From: Ascaphus truei
Lineage: Eukaryota > Chordata > Amphibia > Anura > Ascaphidae
Direction: 5' to 3'
Length of the DNA: 64,000 bases
Assembly: GCA_036426205.1 (NCBI GenBank)
Contig: WSYH01001917.1
Location: forward strand, 37,912-101,911
Shown: positions 21,556 through 33,159 of the stretch, in pieces
Layout of the letters: every line of letters begins with the position of its first letter
How positions within the stretch are numbered: the stretch's first letter is position 1
Notes under the pieces: model-generated
The model's input: the letters and a program-made list of their open reading frames with translations, nothing else
What the model was told of the DNA's origin: nothing
Databases searched by the model: none
Made by a program: the position numbers and the translations under genes

Positions 21556-21678
21556 TGTAACAATGCTCATCTCAAGCAGTAAGCGGACTTGCAGGGCTGA
21601 GGTAGGAAGGTGAAAGAACCGATCTGAGCTGGGGGACAGAGTCCTGGTAGAGTAGTGAGTCGTAGGCTGAAGGGGATA
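21556..21678 (-). repeat. 5' LTR fragment of Gypsy-1
   Basis: TGTAACAATGCTCATCTC onward matches the 17301 LTR for about 110-120 bp and then stops at GGATAAAAGATATCAC, where another repeat begins. Only 17 nt (TTTTGCCCGGCCCAAAT on the minus strand) separate LTR and gag ATG. They do not look like a standard tRNA primer site. Confidence 0.65.
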
Positions 21679-22640
21679 AAAGATATCACTAATTGGCGCT
21701 CCCCAAACACAAAACACAGCAGTAGACTTGCACCACTTTGTGGTGTTAAAGATATTAAATGGTAGTAAAAACGGTACTGTACATACAGATATACACAGAT
21801 ATATGAAAGTCAAACAACTGTAGGAATCACTCAACCTCTAAAAAGGAACAACCACATTCCTCCAGGAATACAAATGCAGAAAGGTGAGGGAGTTGATTGT
21901 TAACAGTTGACCACTGTGGGTTAACAGGATTCCTTTCCAGATCACTATATGTACTCAGTGAGTATGTAGGTAGAGTAGAGCAAGAGAAGAAAGCAGGGGA
22001 TTGGTTGTGAAATAGTTTAAAATAATTTTTAATACAGGACTGACATAGCAACAATAAAATCCCCTTACAGGGCACTCACATTTGTTAGTGCCCTATGGGC
22101 ATTTAATAGTGTCTTTAGATGATAGTTTATTTTTCCTCAGTTCCTAGGACCCGGTGTGCATCGTGGCTGCATGGCTCTGCCTCGAGTCCCCCCCGAAAGC
22201 GGCTGTTGGGAGTGACGCTCTGCTCGGCTCTGTGCTCCGACGTCACTTGTTTCCGGTCCAGACGGTATTCCTTCTCCTTCTCACTCAACGCGTTTTGCTA
22301 GACGGGTGCTAGCTTCATCAGGAGTGTAGTAACCACTACTCTACCTACTGTTAAAACATCCTAAATCCGCCTCATATTGGTCCGAACTGAAACTTAGCTT
22401 AGAAATGTAAACGGATGATTCGCCAGACTCGTTCTCTAAAACACCAAGCATCAAGGGCTCTTATACCACCGGATAATAATTAAATTATACAGAATACTTA
22501 AAAATGCTTAAACCAATGTCTTCAATAATACAGATGTTGTATATAACGGGATACTGTGCTTGTAAAGAGAACAGGAATGTAATGCTTAGTAAACATACTT
22601 AAATCAGCTACATATTCACAGAAGCAGATTTGTCATGAAT
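21679..22640. mobile_element. Non-coding hammerhead-bearing repeat
   Basis: No ORF is convincing. The sequence has a near-palindromic GGGCACTCACATTTGTTAGTGCCC at about 22069-22093 and a hammerhead-like motif on the minus strand at 22282-22326. It separates the Gypsy-1 LTR fragment from the Gypsy-2 target site GAATA at 22641. Its copy in the duplicate lies at about 26490-27460. Confidence 0.5.
22282..22326 (-). ncRNA. Hammerhead-ribozyme-like motif (G12 changed)
   Basis: Minus strand: stem I CACTC (22326-22322) with GAGTG (22286-22282); core CTGATGA (22321-22315) intact; one extra A (22314); stem II GCTAG (22313-22309) with CTAGC (22301-22297); then AAAAC instead of GAAAC (22296-22292); GCGTT before stem I. 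The G12A change should abolish cleavage. The stems are perfect. Confidence 0.65.
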
Positions 22641-22645
22641 GAATA

Positions 22646-23387
22646 TGTTACGCCGGTGCAGCCCGCAGACCAGACCCGTTCCTTTCACTGAGGTGAGGAA
22701 CGTATAGAGGCACGCACCCGCAGCAAAGAGAGCGTGTCCGGAGTGTGGTGATTTGGCGTTGCCAGGCCAGGTGATGTTTAGCTAGCAATACTTGCCGGTA
22801 CCGGTGTAGAAATGCCGTCGTCGTTGCCGTTAGCCAAGGTCAGGGATTGGAGAATTCCGGAAGGTCGTTTGTCCAAGCAGGGGTCGAGAGCCAGAGAGAG
22901 ACGTCTGCCAAGCCAAGTCGTAACCTGAGAGAATGAGAGAGAAAACGCCAGAGTAGTAATCCAAGTGGAAACTATGTCGAGCAATGAACGATAGGAAGTA
23001 CTGGCATTATAAAGTGTGGCTGACCAATCAGAGGTGAAGGCAGGCCTGGAAGGATCTGCGTGGAGCCCATCCTGGATAGGTTCCCTTGATTGGCAGCAGG
23101 TGAGGACTCTTTGTTTGACAGAGATCTTATTACTGTGTTGGGGGCGGGTTTTCACTGCAAGAGCAGTGAATAAATTAACTTCACCCGGCGCACGCTGTTC
23201 AGGCGCGCGTGCCCGGGCAACATGGCCCGCGTAAGAGAATGCAGGGAGCCGGGGACGCCGAGGATGGCGGGGAACCCCCAAACCGCCGGAGGTGAGTGAC
23301 GCTGGCGAGGGACGCGCGCCACGGCAGCGGGGTAGATGCAGGAGCAGAGGAACAAGGCGCGGACGCCGCGATCCCTGAATCCTCACA
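22646..23387 (-). repeat. Gypsy-2 3' LTR, copy A
   Basis: 742 bp, running from TGTTACGCCGG to CCTCACA on the plus strand, preceded by GAATA (22641-22645). It is followed by the polypurine tract complement GTACCCCCCCTCAGG. It is the same locus as 27465-28213 if the duplication is an assembly artefact. Confidence 0.85.
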
Positions 23388-23799
23388 GTACCCCCCCTCA
23401 GGATCGGCCTCAGGACGATCCTTCCATGGTTTTGATGGAAACTTCTCTCGGAAGCGTTTGAGGAGTTCTGGAGACATGAATATCTTTCAGGGGTACCCAT
23501 GACCTCTCTTCAGGTCCAAAACCTCTCCAGTGTACCAAGAAGTGGACTTTACCTCTTGAAAGACGGGAATCCATAAGGCTTGTATCTCGTACTCTTCGTT
23601 ACCCTGTACCATCACAGGATCTGGTTTAGAAGTGTGGTCCGGAAAAGAGGTTACTGGAGATGAATGGCTTGAGAAGCGAGGTGTAAGACATTCGGAATTC
23701 TCATGCTTGATGAGGTGAGAGACTCATACGGGATTAGATCCCAGTGAGGAAAGGGAGTTAAGTTGACATCCTATTATCTGTAAGAGAAGAAAAGATGAA

Positions 23800-26700
23800 A
23801 TCTAACGTTCATTCTCAGGGATATAGACTCTTGGGATGATGGTGCTGGCGAAACGAAAGATTGAGGAAGTTATGGCTGCTCCGGAAATCACAAAGGGCGA
23901 CTGAGAGAGGACGAGGCCAAAAACCCCTGAAAGAAAACCATCAGAAGAATCGAAAGGCACAGAGGAGGGAGGAGGGAGGTAGCAATTTCCAGGAATGCTC
24001 TTTCCAACTTCACTGGACAACAGGGTTCCCACAATAAAGGCAAACGCCCAAGGCAACCTCCTGCTCTCTCCTGTTCGATAGTCTGGTAGTACCTAGCTGC
24101 ATTGGCGGGAAGAAAACAAAGTTTGGGGCCAACTGAGTGTCGGGCTCCTAAACGCACGGCACTTCTCGGGCAGGCGTTCCTGCATTTTGAGATCGATCAA
24201 GCTCCTTAGGGAGGTTCCGGACGGTCAGCTCATCTTTTCAGTGCTCCGATTGCCTGCCAAAAGGCCACAACTTGAGCTTCATTATTCCAGCCGGTTCAGC
24301 CACGAGGGTTTGAAACTCAATGGCGTATTGAACCCACCGTGCGGTTCCCTGGCGAATCCGCAGAGTGAAGCTGATGCTGAAGATACACATCTGGAGCATC
24401 AAACACCAACTTGAAGGAGGGATGAAGGCAGGAAACAACTGATCAGGGGCGAATCATTCTCCCTGAGGGGAGAGGCCCAGGCCAGTGCTCTTGCAGAGAG
24501 AAGAGAAACAATGTAGGCCACCATGACCATGGCAGTACGTGGTGAACATAGATGGTTGTTATTCAAATTGAATAGAACATTGATTAAGAAATCCCTGCAT
24601 GGCATCATACCGTAGAGGGAGTCGGGATCCGAGGTTCTTTCTGGTCGCTGGGGATAACAGGAGCTGTATCGGAGCCGCATCTGCAGCCCTCAAGTACAGC
24701 TGACAGGTGCCTACGGGGGATTACTTACCCCTGACAAAGAAGGACCACCTTTGAAAAGCGTTAGGGTTGCCGGAGGACCAGTTACGGTGTGTAACACCAA
24801 AGACCGGAAGTGACGTAGAAAAAAAGCGGCTGGATTGGGTGGTATGTCGCAGAAAACCCGAGTAGAACACACAAAATGGTCTGCCTCTATTTTTGTTTTC
24901 ACACTGTCATGTGTTTAATCAGTACCTGAACTTTTATAAAGCTGGAGCTTTTACAAAAGAAGTCCCTCTTGAAATTATATTGCCAAAACGGAGGTGAATT
25001 GTTCTTCAAAAGATACCGTTACGTGCCTGTATAGGCACTTTTAAGTAAGTGCATATCTTACCACTTCTATGTGCTGAAATTATCATGTGAATGTACTTCA
25101 ATATACTCTTTTTCTTTCTCACATCTTTTCCATATCACGAGGAGTGGTGTATGTGGGGGTGTTTAACCAAAAATGGCGCTCATATGCATTTACAAACAGA
25201 CAGTGATATAATCAATAAAATAGTGATAAAGTGATACTTAAACAAACACAATGGTTGATTGCAGCGTGTGACCTGTGTGGTTGTAGGATTTCTTCTCAAT
25301 CCTCGTTTGAAGAAGTGGCAAGTGGATCATCAGGAGCGCATACCATGTGGGAACACATAAAAAAATGCTTATGGTGCAATATTGTGCAAACAATGTGAAA
25401 GAAATGTCTAGCCCAAAAATGGTGTACACAGAATACTCACAAACGTGAGGTAGGATACAGACACATAAAGGTATCTTTTACGAACTGGTGTCAGTCTGTC
25501 AAGTATGTTGTTGCCAGAGGAGTGTGGTTCTCAGCTGACCTTAGGGTAGGAAAACACTGGACATAGCGTAGACATGTATGACAATTTAATAAATGAAGTA
25601 GTTATATTCCAATCTATCACATGGTGCAAGATAAAAAAACAGCATTTTAGATCTCAATGATCTCTGCAAATTTCGCTCTGTGCTGCCACCGGATGGAATC
25701 TCTTCCGGATCTTTCTCCTTCTCTGCTGTGCGTGTCACGGGTGCGTGTCAGCGACACGGAAGTGACGTCATCAGCATCCGAGGCTTCCGGTGGGTAGAGA
25801 CAGCTTCACTCTACGCGTTTCACCTATCCTAGGCGTACCTAAGGTCAGCTGAGAACCACACTCCTCTGGCAACAACATACTTGACAGACTGACACACAGT
25901 TCGTAAAAGATACCTTTATGTGTCTGTATCCTACACTCACGTTTGTGAGTATTCTGTGTACACATTTTTGGGCTAGACAATTTCTTCAACATTGTTTGCA
26001 CAATATTGCACCATAAGCATTTTTTATGTGTTCCCACATGGTATGCGCTTCCTGATGATCCACTTGCCATATCACGAGGAGTGCCTTGAACATTGTGAAC
26101 ATTTTTGCTCTGCTGGGAATGGGAACAATTCAACTGTTCAAGCTGCACCACATCAACATATCTCTAAAAGTTTGGACTTTATTTATGTTAGAGCGCTTTA
26201 TCTTTGCTAAAAAAAGTGCCTATGTGGGTGACTAAGTCCTGCCACCGCATAACACATCCATGCCAGTTATGCTCGTGTAGGGAAAGGTGTTGCCATTATC
26301 CCCCAAATACTATCCTTGCAGGGTAATGGCATATCCTACCTCAGTGAGGTCCATATTGGGCCGGCAAAATGTAACAATGCTCATCTCAAGCAGTAAGCGG
26401 ACTGCAGGGATGGGTGGTGAGGTAGGAAGGTGAAAGAAACGATTGAGCTGGGGGACAGAGTCTGGTAGAGTAAGTGAGTCGTAGGTGAAGGGGATAAAAA
26501 GATATCACTAATTGGCGCTCCCCAACACAAAAACACAGCAGTAGACTTGCACCACTTGTTGTGGTGTAAAGATATTAAATGGTAGTAAAAACGGTTACTT
26601 ACATACAGATATACACAGATATATGAAAGTCAAACAACTGTAGGAATCACTCAACCTCTAAAAAGGAACAACCACATTCCTCCAGGAATACAAATGCAGA

Positions 26701-28540
26701 AAGGTGAGGGAGTTGAGTTGATTGTACAGTTGACCACTGTGGGTTAACAGGATTCCTTTCCAGATCACTTATGTATCAGTGGTATAGTGAGTGGGGTAAG
26801 GAGAGAGAAGAAGAAGCAGGGGATGGTTGTGAAATAGTTTAAAATAATTTTTAATACAGGACTGACATAGCAACAATAAAATCCCCTTACAGGGCACTCA
26901 CATTTGTTAGTGCCCTATGGGCATTAATAGTGTCTTTAGATGATAGTTTATTTTTCCTCAGTTCCTAGGACCCGGTGTGCATCGTGGCTGCATGGCTCTG
27001 CTCGAGTCCCCCCCGAAAGCGGCTGTTGGGAGTGACGCTCTGCTCGGCTCTGTGCTCCGACGTCACTTGTTCCGGTCCAGACGGTATTCCTTCTCCTTCT
27101 CACTCAACGGTTTTGCTAGACGGGTGTGCTAGCTTCATCAGGAGTGTAGTAACCACTACTCTACCTACTGTTAAAACATCCTAAATCCGCTCATATTGGT
27201 CCGAACTGAAAACTTAGCTTAGAAATGTAAACGGATGATTCGCCAGACTCGTTCTCTAAAACACCAAGCATCAAGGGCTCTTATACCACCGGATAATAAT
27301 TAAATTATACAGAATACTTAAAAAAGGCTTAAACCAATGTCTTCAATAATACAGATGTTGTATATAAGGGATACTGTGCTTGTAAAGAGAACAGGAATGT
27401 AATGCTTAGTAAACATACTTAAATCAGCTACATATTCACAGAAGCAGATTTTCATGAATGAATATGTTACGCGGTGCAGCCGCAGACCAGACCGTTCCTT
27501 TCACTGAGGTGAGGAAAGTATAGAGGCACGCACCCGCAGCAAAGAGAGCGTGTCCGGAGTGTGTGTGATTTGGCGTTGCCAGGCCAGGTGATGTTTAGCT
27601 AGCAATACTTGCCTGTGGTACGGTGTGTAGAAATGCCGTCGTCGTTGCCGTTAGCCAAGGTCAGGGATTGGAGAATTCCGGAAGGTCGTTTGTCCAAGCA
27701 GGGGTCGAGAGCCAGAGAGAGACGTCTGCCAAGCCAAGTCGTAACCTGAGAGAATGAGAGAGAAAACGCCAGAGTAGTAATCAAGTGGAAACTATGTCGA
27801 GCAATGAACGATAGGAAGTACTGGCATTATAAAGTGTGGCTGACCAATCAGAGGTGAAGGCAGGCCTGGAGGACTGCGTGGAGCCATCCTGGATAGGTTC
27901 CCTTGATTGGCAGGCAGGTGAGGACTCTTGTTTTGACAGAGATCTATTACTGGTTTGGGGGCGGGTTTCACTGCAAGAGCAGTGAATAAATTAACTTCAC
28001 CCGAGCGCACGCTGTTCAGGCGGCGTGCCCGCGGCAACATGTGGCGGCGCGTAAGAGAATGCAGGGAGCCGGGGACGCCGAGGATGGCGGGGAACCCCCA
28101 GAAACCGCGGAGGTGAGTGACGCTGGCGAGGGGACGCGCGACACGGGCAGCGGGGGGTAGATGCAGGAGCAGAGGAACCAGGGCGCGGACGCCGCGATCC
28201 CTGAATCCTCACAGTACCCCCCCTCAGGATCGGCCTCAGGACGATCCTTCCATGGTTTTGATGGGAAACTTCTCTCGGAAGCGTTTGAGGAGTTCTGGAG
28301 CATGAATATCTTTCAGGGGTACCCAAGACCTTTTCAGGTCCAAAACCTCTCCAGTGTACCAAAGAAGTGGACTTTACCTCTTGAAAGACGGGAATCCAGT
28401 AAGGCTTGTATATCGTACTCTTCGTTACCCTGTACCTCACAGGATCTGGTTTAGAAGTGTGGTCCGGAAAAGAGGTTACTGGAGATGAATGGCTTGAGAA
28501 GCGAAGGTGTGTGAAGACATTCGGAATTCTCTGCTTTGAG
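23800..28540. repeat. Tandem block 1, copy B (indel-rich)
   Basis: It is collinear with copy A. In the stretches I compared it differs by 1-5-nt insertions and deletions rather than substitutions. Examples: CAACGCGTTTTGC becomes CAACGGTTTTGC, and GACGGGTGCTAGC becomes GACGGGTGTGCTAGC. All Gypsy-1 gag and protease frames are shattered here. This error spectrum is typical of uncorrected long reads. ORFs in this block should not be annotated as separate genes. Confidence 0.85.
27465..28213 (-). repeat. 3' LTR of Gypsy-2, indel-rich copy
   Basis: It is bounded by GAATA on the left and GTACCCCCCCTCAGG on the right. Indels relative to the other two LTR copies match the noisy character of block 1 copy B. 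Confidence 0.85.
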
Positions 28541-29174
28541 GAAGTTGGAGTCGGAGGAGGAAACCGGATTTACCTGCTCCAAGATGGAAAAGGGACCCAG
28601 AAACCTAGGAGCCAATTTGAGGGAAGGAGTTTTGAGAGATGGATGTTCTTGGATGATAGCCAAACCATTGTCTCCGGTTTTGTAGTTAGGTGCCGGACGA
28701 CGGTGAAGATCAGCCTGGTTTTTGGAGGAAGACAATGACGCTTTTTGTAGTGCAGATTGGATTCTGGACCAAAGAGTCCTGTAGGAGGGCAATGTGCTCG
28801 TCCACGGCTGGTATTCAGGGAGTTTTTAGAATAGGTAGACGAGCCGGATGGAATCCATAGTTGATGAAGAAGGGGGTCTCGCGGGTAGACTCATTCCTGG
28901 AAGAATTATAAAGGCGAACTCAGCCCAGATAAGTAATTCTGCCCAGTCATCCTTGAGAATTCAAGACGAAGCACCTTAAGTATTTCTCGAGGGATTGATT
29001 AACCCTCTCGGTCTGTCCGTTAGATTGAGGGTGATAACCAGAGAAGAAAAGGAAGATGAGATTACCAGCTCGCTTGGTGAAAATTTCTCCAGAACTGGAG
29101 ACGAACTGTGAACCCCGATCAGACACGATGGATATGGGAATCCCTGGATCCGAAAAATCTCTTTGGAGAAAATA
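28240..29174 (-). pseudogene. Gypsy-2 integrase core end, C-terminus and chromodomain
   Basis: Several frames must be combined. The integrase core shows VSDRGSQFVSS (second Asp, near 29125) and GYHPQSNGQTERVNQSLE (catalytic Glu, near 29020). Frame 28451-28792 has LKLAPRFLGPFSILEQVNP, the usual C-terminal region. A chromodomain with VHWRGFGPE lies near 28345, partly frameshifted. The tail (LLKRFREKFPSKPWKDRPEAD, motif KFPSKPWKDRPE) ends at the polypurine tract before the 3' LTR. Frameshifts left of 28540 may be read errors of block 1 copy B. Confidence 0.75.
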
Positions 29175-29919
29175 TCAGCTAGGGCGGGTGGAGGAGGGTA
29201 AACTTTGAGAGGAATAAAGTGTGCCCATCTTGGAAAACCGATCCACTACCACAAGATGGTATTCATGCCCTTCGACCTTGGCAACTCCACAATAAATCCA
29301 TCGATATGTGGGACCAGGGGACACTCCGGAATAGGAAAGGTAAGAGGAGACCCTGAGGTTTCTGACGAGGAATCTTGTTACGCGCACATACCGGACAGGA
29401 CCGTGTAAATTCAAGAATGGTCTTTACCATATTGGGCCACCAGAAAGTGCAACGGATGAGGTCCAAAGTTTTCTTGAATCCAGGATGCCCTGCCGAACGG
29501 GCGGCATGTCCCCAATCCAGTATTTCAGGGATGAATTTGGGTTCCACGTACAAGGAGTCTTTAGGAACAACCAGACCGATCGGAAGATTCTCTTGAGATT
29601 TGATGCTCTCAAGATTCTTGAATGCTACAGCTGCTAAGATTCTTTGTTTAGGAAGGATGGACTCGGTGGTCTTTTCTGATCTCTCTTCAGAAGAGTATTG
29701 CCGGGAGAGAGCATCCGCTTTGACGTTCTTAGTGCCGGGGATATATGAGAGAACAAAATTAAATCTAGAAAAAAATAACGACCAGCGGGCTTGGCGGGAA
29801 CCTAACCGACGGGCATTCTCAATATACAATAAGTTTTTATGGTCCGTGAGAATAGTGAATGGCTCTTTAGACCCCTCCAGAAGATGTCTCCATTCTTGAA
29901 GAGCCAACTTGACGGCCAA
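29175..29919 (-). pseudogene. Gypsy-2 RNase H C-terminus and integrase N-terminus/core start
   Basis: Frame 29263-29919 starts in RNase H ([16 protein letters not shown], then ADALSRQ). It leads into the integrase zinc-binding module: H-x-H as GHAARSAGHPGFKKT, and C-x2-C as CPVCARNK. The core begins with HISMDLLW (first catalytic Asp). A frameshift near 29270 moves the core to 29175-29414 (VEGHEYHLVVVDRFSKMG). Confidence 0.85.
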
Positions 29920-31127
29920 AATTCCCTATTGCCCACGTCATAATTTCTCTCTGCAGAGGAGAACTTTTTGGAGAAAAACCCGCAAGGATGAAGTTTATCC
30001 TGGGAAGAAAATTTCTGAGACAGAACCGCACCAGCCCCACAGTCCGAAGCGTCAACCTCTAGGGTGAATGGGAAATTCGTGTTTGGGTGTCGAAGGATGG
30101 GGGAAGAGACAAAAGTTTGTTTCAGCGTCTCAAATGCCGTGACTGCCTCTGGAGACCAAGATGAAGGGTCTGCACCTTTTTTGGTCAGTGCCGTGATAGG
30201 AGCGACAATGGTAGAAAAGTTACGGATAAACTTCCGGTAATAGTTAGAAAAACCTAAAAACCGTTGAATAGATTTGAGGGAATTGGGTTGCGGCCAATCT
30301 ACGACGGCTTTCAGTTTCTCTGGGTCCATGGCCAAGCCTTTGTTGGAGATGATGTATCCGAGAAAGGAAGTGGTAAACTGATGAAAAATGCATTTCTCCA
30401 TTTTAGCAAACAACCGGTTCTCTCGGAGGCGTGAAAGCACAAACTTCGTGTGGATGATATGATCCTGTAAGTTTTGAGAAAAAATAAGGATGTTATCCAG
30501 GTATACAATGACAAAGCGATTAAGAACGTCCCGAAAGATATCATTGATGAAGTCCTGAAAAACTGCCGGTGCGTTGCATAACCTGAAGGGCATCACTAGA
30601 TATTCGTAGTGTCCGCTACGGGTGTTGAAGGCAGTCTTCCATTCATCGCCCTCCCGGATGCGGATGAGGTTGTATGCCCCACGAAGGTCCAGTTTAGTAA
30701 AGAGATTGGCCCCCTGAAGTCTATCAAAGAGTTCGGAGATGAGTGGGAGAGGATAACAATTCTTCACCGTGATATGGTTCAGACCCCGGTAATCAATACA
30801 TGGTCTGAGAGTCCCATCTTTTTTTTTGACAAAGAAGAATCTGGCCCCCGCAGGAGAATTGGAATGACGTATGAAGGCCCGCTTAAGATTCTCACGAATA
30901 TATTCGTCCATAGCTTTGGTCTCGGGCAGCGAGAGAGGGTAAGATTTGGCCTTAGGCAAGGTATAACCAGGTACCAGGTCAATCGGACAATCGTAGGAAC
31001 GATGAGGGGGTAGAAGCTCAGACTGTGTCTTGCTAAAAACGTCCAAAAATTCAGCGTATGGAGAAGGTAACTCCCTCAGAGGACTGGATGTGTTGGCTAA
31101 TAGAAAGGATGGTTGCTTGATAGACAA
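29802..31127 (-). pseudogene. Gypsy-2 reverse transcriptase and start of RNase H
   Basis: About 440 residues. Motifs: [52 protein letters not shown] (first catalytic Asp), then [25 protein letters not shown] and FLGYIIS. The catalytic pair reads Y-L-D-N instead of Y-L-D-D. The usual MPFGLCNAP reads MPFRLCNAP. Both are single G-to-A changes on the coding strand. RNase H begins at [16 protein letters not shown] and ends at a frameshift near 29930, after which the frame 29263-29919 continues. The D-to-N change should inactivate the enzyme. Confidence 0.9.
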
Positions 31128-31552
31128 AGAAGGTTCCTCTGACCTTGACCTTCAGTTATAGGGTTAGGAGAAACCCAATCGATGAGTGGATTATGCTTCT
31201 GTAACCAGGGCAAACCAAGCGTGATAGGTGTTCCCGGGGCATGAATAACGTCAAAACCCAGAGTCTCTTTGTGAGAATGAGTAGAAAGGGTGATAGGTCC
31301 GGTCTCTAAAGAGATATAGGCCGGGGTGAGAGGCCGATTATCAATCCCGACCAAGGCAACGGGAGAGTCCTTCCTGGAAAGCGGAATCTGATTTTGTTCA
31401 GAAAAGGTTTGATCTATGAAGTTCCCTCCTGCGCCGGAATCGATAAATGCTGCTGTGGAGGTGCGGAAAGTCGGCCCTGAAAGGGAGACGGGAATAATCA
31501 ATCTTTTGGGACAAGGAGATTCAGTACCCAGAGAGCGCCCCTTCGTACTCAC
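31097..31552 (-). CDS. Gypsy-2 protease region
   Basis: An open frame of 151 residues. A retropepsin motif, [14 protein letters not shown], is near residue 35 with the catalytic D-S-G intact, and [17 protein letters not shown] near residue 110 is the usual hydrophobic end of this protease family. It would process the Gag-Pol polyprotein. The following RT frame starts within about 30 bp in another frame. Confidence 0.8.
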   Translation of the reverse strand: MSTKGRSLGTESPCPKRLIIPVSLSGPTFRTSTAAFIDSGAGGNFIDQTFSEQNQIPLSRKDSPVALVGIDNRPLTPAYISLETGPITLSTHSHKETLGFDVIHAPGTPITLGLPWLQKHNPLIDWVSPNPITEGQGQRNLLCLSSNHPFY

Positions 31553-31600
31553 TGGGCTTAGTCGTTTCCCGGAGATGGTGGATGGTTACGAGTGCGCTGC

Positions 31601-32419
31601 TCAGAAGCTCCGCAATGATGGCACGACTACCCAGTAGAGCGGAGTTGTCGTAACGGTGCCCGAGGTTGCTGAACTCCAAGTTGCATCGGCTCTGGAGACT
31701 CCACGGAAAGGCGTAGACCGGGGATGCTGACGCTGAGCGCGGCGTACCTGAAGACGCTGATCCATACGAATGGCCAGGGAGATGAGGTCCTCCAGTAACT
31801 CTGGCCTGGGCTGAGAAGCAAGTTCATCCTTCAGGGAATCCGATAGGCCTTTCCAGAAGACGGCGACTAAGGCCTCCTGACCCCAATGAGTCTCAGCTGC
31901 TATAGTTCTGAATTCCAAGGCGTATTGGCCCACAGGCCGACGTCCCTGTGTAAGCTCAGAAGCAGTCTCTTGACGTGCGGGGGTATCAAAAACCTGTCGA
32001 AAGTCCCGTCTGAAGGCCGCTTAATTGCGGGTAATATCAGGGCGTAGTTCCCAGAACGGAGAGGCCCATGCCAGTGCATTACCTGTGAGCAAACTATATA
32101 CGTAGACTACCTTTTTCCGGCCAGTAGCATACAGCTGTGGAGCCATCTCGAACTGGATCTCGCACTGGTTGAGAAAGCCACGACAGGCGTGTGGATCCCC
32201 TGCGTAGGGCCTCGGAGCCGGAATCTTCGGAACTGAGAATGAAGTGGAAGATTAGTCAGGCTGCGCCGGAGGTGCAGCCGCAGGAGGTGCCTGTAAAGAA
32301 CGGTCCTGTACCTGTTGGGAGAGGAGAGCCACTTGATCCGTTAAGGCCTGGATTTGTTGGTACATGGTCGTCATCATAGAGTCCACATCAGTCTGGTCTG
32401 CGTCTTGTGGGCTCGACAT
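31601..32419 (-). pseudogene. Gypsy-2 gag
   Basis: The ATG at 32419 (MSSPQDADQTDVDSMM) lies only 2 nt inside the 5' LTR edge. A short Gln-rich coiled segment follows (YQQIQALTDQVALLSQQVQ). The frame breaks near 32252 and the capsid region is picked up at 31933: GQYALEFRTIAAETHWGQEALVAVFW, shown here by its motif YALEFRTIAAETHW, then GLSDSLKDELASQ and a basic tail. No intact zinc knuckle was seen. The product would form the virus-like particle. Confidence 0.75.
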
Positions 32420-32421
32420 AA

Positions 32422-33159
32422 TGTTACGCCGGTGCTGCCCGCAGACCAGACCCGTTCCTTTCACTGAGCTGAGGAATGTATAGAGGCATGCACCCACAGC
32501 AAAGGGAGCGTGTCCGGAGTGTGGTGATTTGGCGTTGCCAGGCCAGATGATGTTTAGCTAGCAATACTTGCCGGTACCGGTGTAGAAATGCCATCGTCGT
32601 TGCCATTAGCCAAGGTCAGGGATTGGAGAATTCCGGAAGGTCGTTTGTCCAAGCAGGGGTCGAGAGCCAGAGAGAGACGTCCGCCAAGCCAAGTCGTAAC
32701 CTGAGAGAATGAGAGAGAAAACGCCAGAGTAGTAATCCAAGTGGAAACTATGTCGAGCAATGAACGATAGGAAGGACTGGCATTATAAAGTGTGGCTGAC
32801 CAATCAGAGGTGAACCAGGCCTGGAGGACTGCGGGAGCGATCCTGGATAGGTTCCCTTGATTGGCAAGGTGAGGACTCTTGTTTTGACAGGAGATCTTAT
32901 TACTGTGTTGGGGCGGTTTTTCACTGCAAGAGCAGTGAATAAATTAACTTCACCCGGCGCGCGCTGTTCAGGCGCGCGCCCGGGCAACATGGCGGCCGCG
33001 TGAGAGAATGCAGGGAGCCGGGGACGCCGAGGATGGCGGGGAACCCCCAGAACCGCCGGAGGTGAGTGACGCTGGCGAGGGACGCGTGCCACGGCAGCGG
33101 GGGTAGATGCAGGAGCAGAGGAACCAGGGCGCGGACGCCGCGATCCCTGAATCCTCACA
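32422..33159 (-). repeat. 5' LTR of Gypsy-2
   Basis: 738 bp, closely matching 22646-23387. On the minus strand it starts TGTGAGGATTCAGGG and ends GGCGTAACA. GAATA follows on the plus-strand right side as target duplication. Confidence 0.9.

Larger units (their letters stand above)
17301..21678 (-). mobile_element. Chromodomain Ty3/Gypsy element Gypsy-1, internally deleted, with nested insertion
   Basis: On the minus strand: partial 5' LTR (21556-21678), gag start at 21538, a nested insertion (about 20092-21500), gag remainder, protease, then a jump across RT, RNase H and the integrase core to the integrase C-terminus and chromodomain, and the 3' LTR (17301-17721). The LTR left ends share TGTAAC(A/G)ATGCTCATCTC. 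Fragments of the 3' half recur in the noisy duplicate at 23800-26480. It could only be mobilised by other elements. Confidence 0.75.
18980..23712. repeat. Tandem block 1, copy A
   Basis: It begins at CTAACGTTCATTCTCAGGG and runs through Gypsy-1 gag and protease, the fold-back insertion, the hammerhead repeat, the Gypsy-2 3' LTR and about 320 bp of Gypsy-2 interior. The same order recurs at 23800-28540. Copy A has cleaner reading frames than copy B. It ends at about 23712 in an unrelated 90-bp linker. Confidence 0.85.
27465..33159 (-). mobile_element. Ty3/Gypsy chromodomain retrotransposon Gypsy-2, near full length
   Basis: About 5.7 kb: 5' LTR 32422-33159, gag, protease, RT, RNase H, integrase, chromodomain and 3' LTR 27465-28213. 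It is flanked by perfect 5-bp target duplications GAATA (27460-27464 and 33160-33164). LTRs begin TG and end CA on the minus strand. The 3' LTR is preceded by a purine-rich tract, GAGGGGGGGTAC. Coding regions carry several frameshifts and an altered RT active site, so it is not autonomous. Confidence 0.9.

Noticed and set aside
23800..28540. Second Gypsy-1 gag/protease gene and second hammerhead repeat
   Set aside because: Indel-rich duplicate of 18980-23712, probably an artefact; not counted as separate genes.
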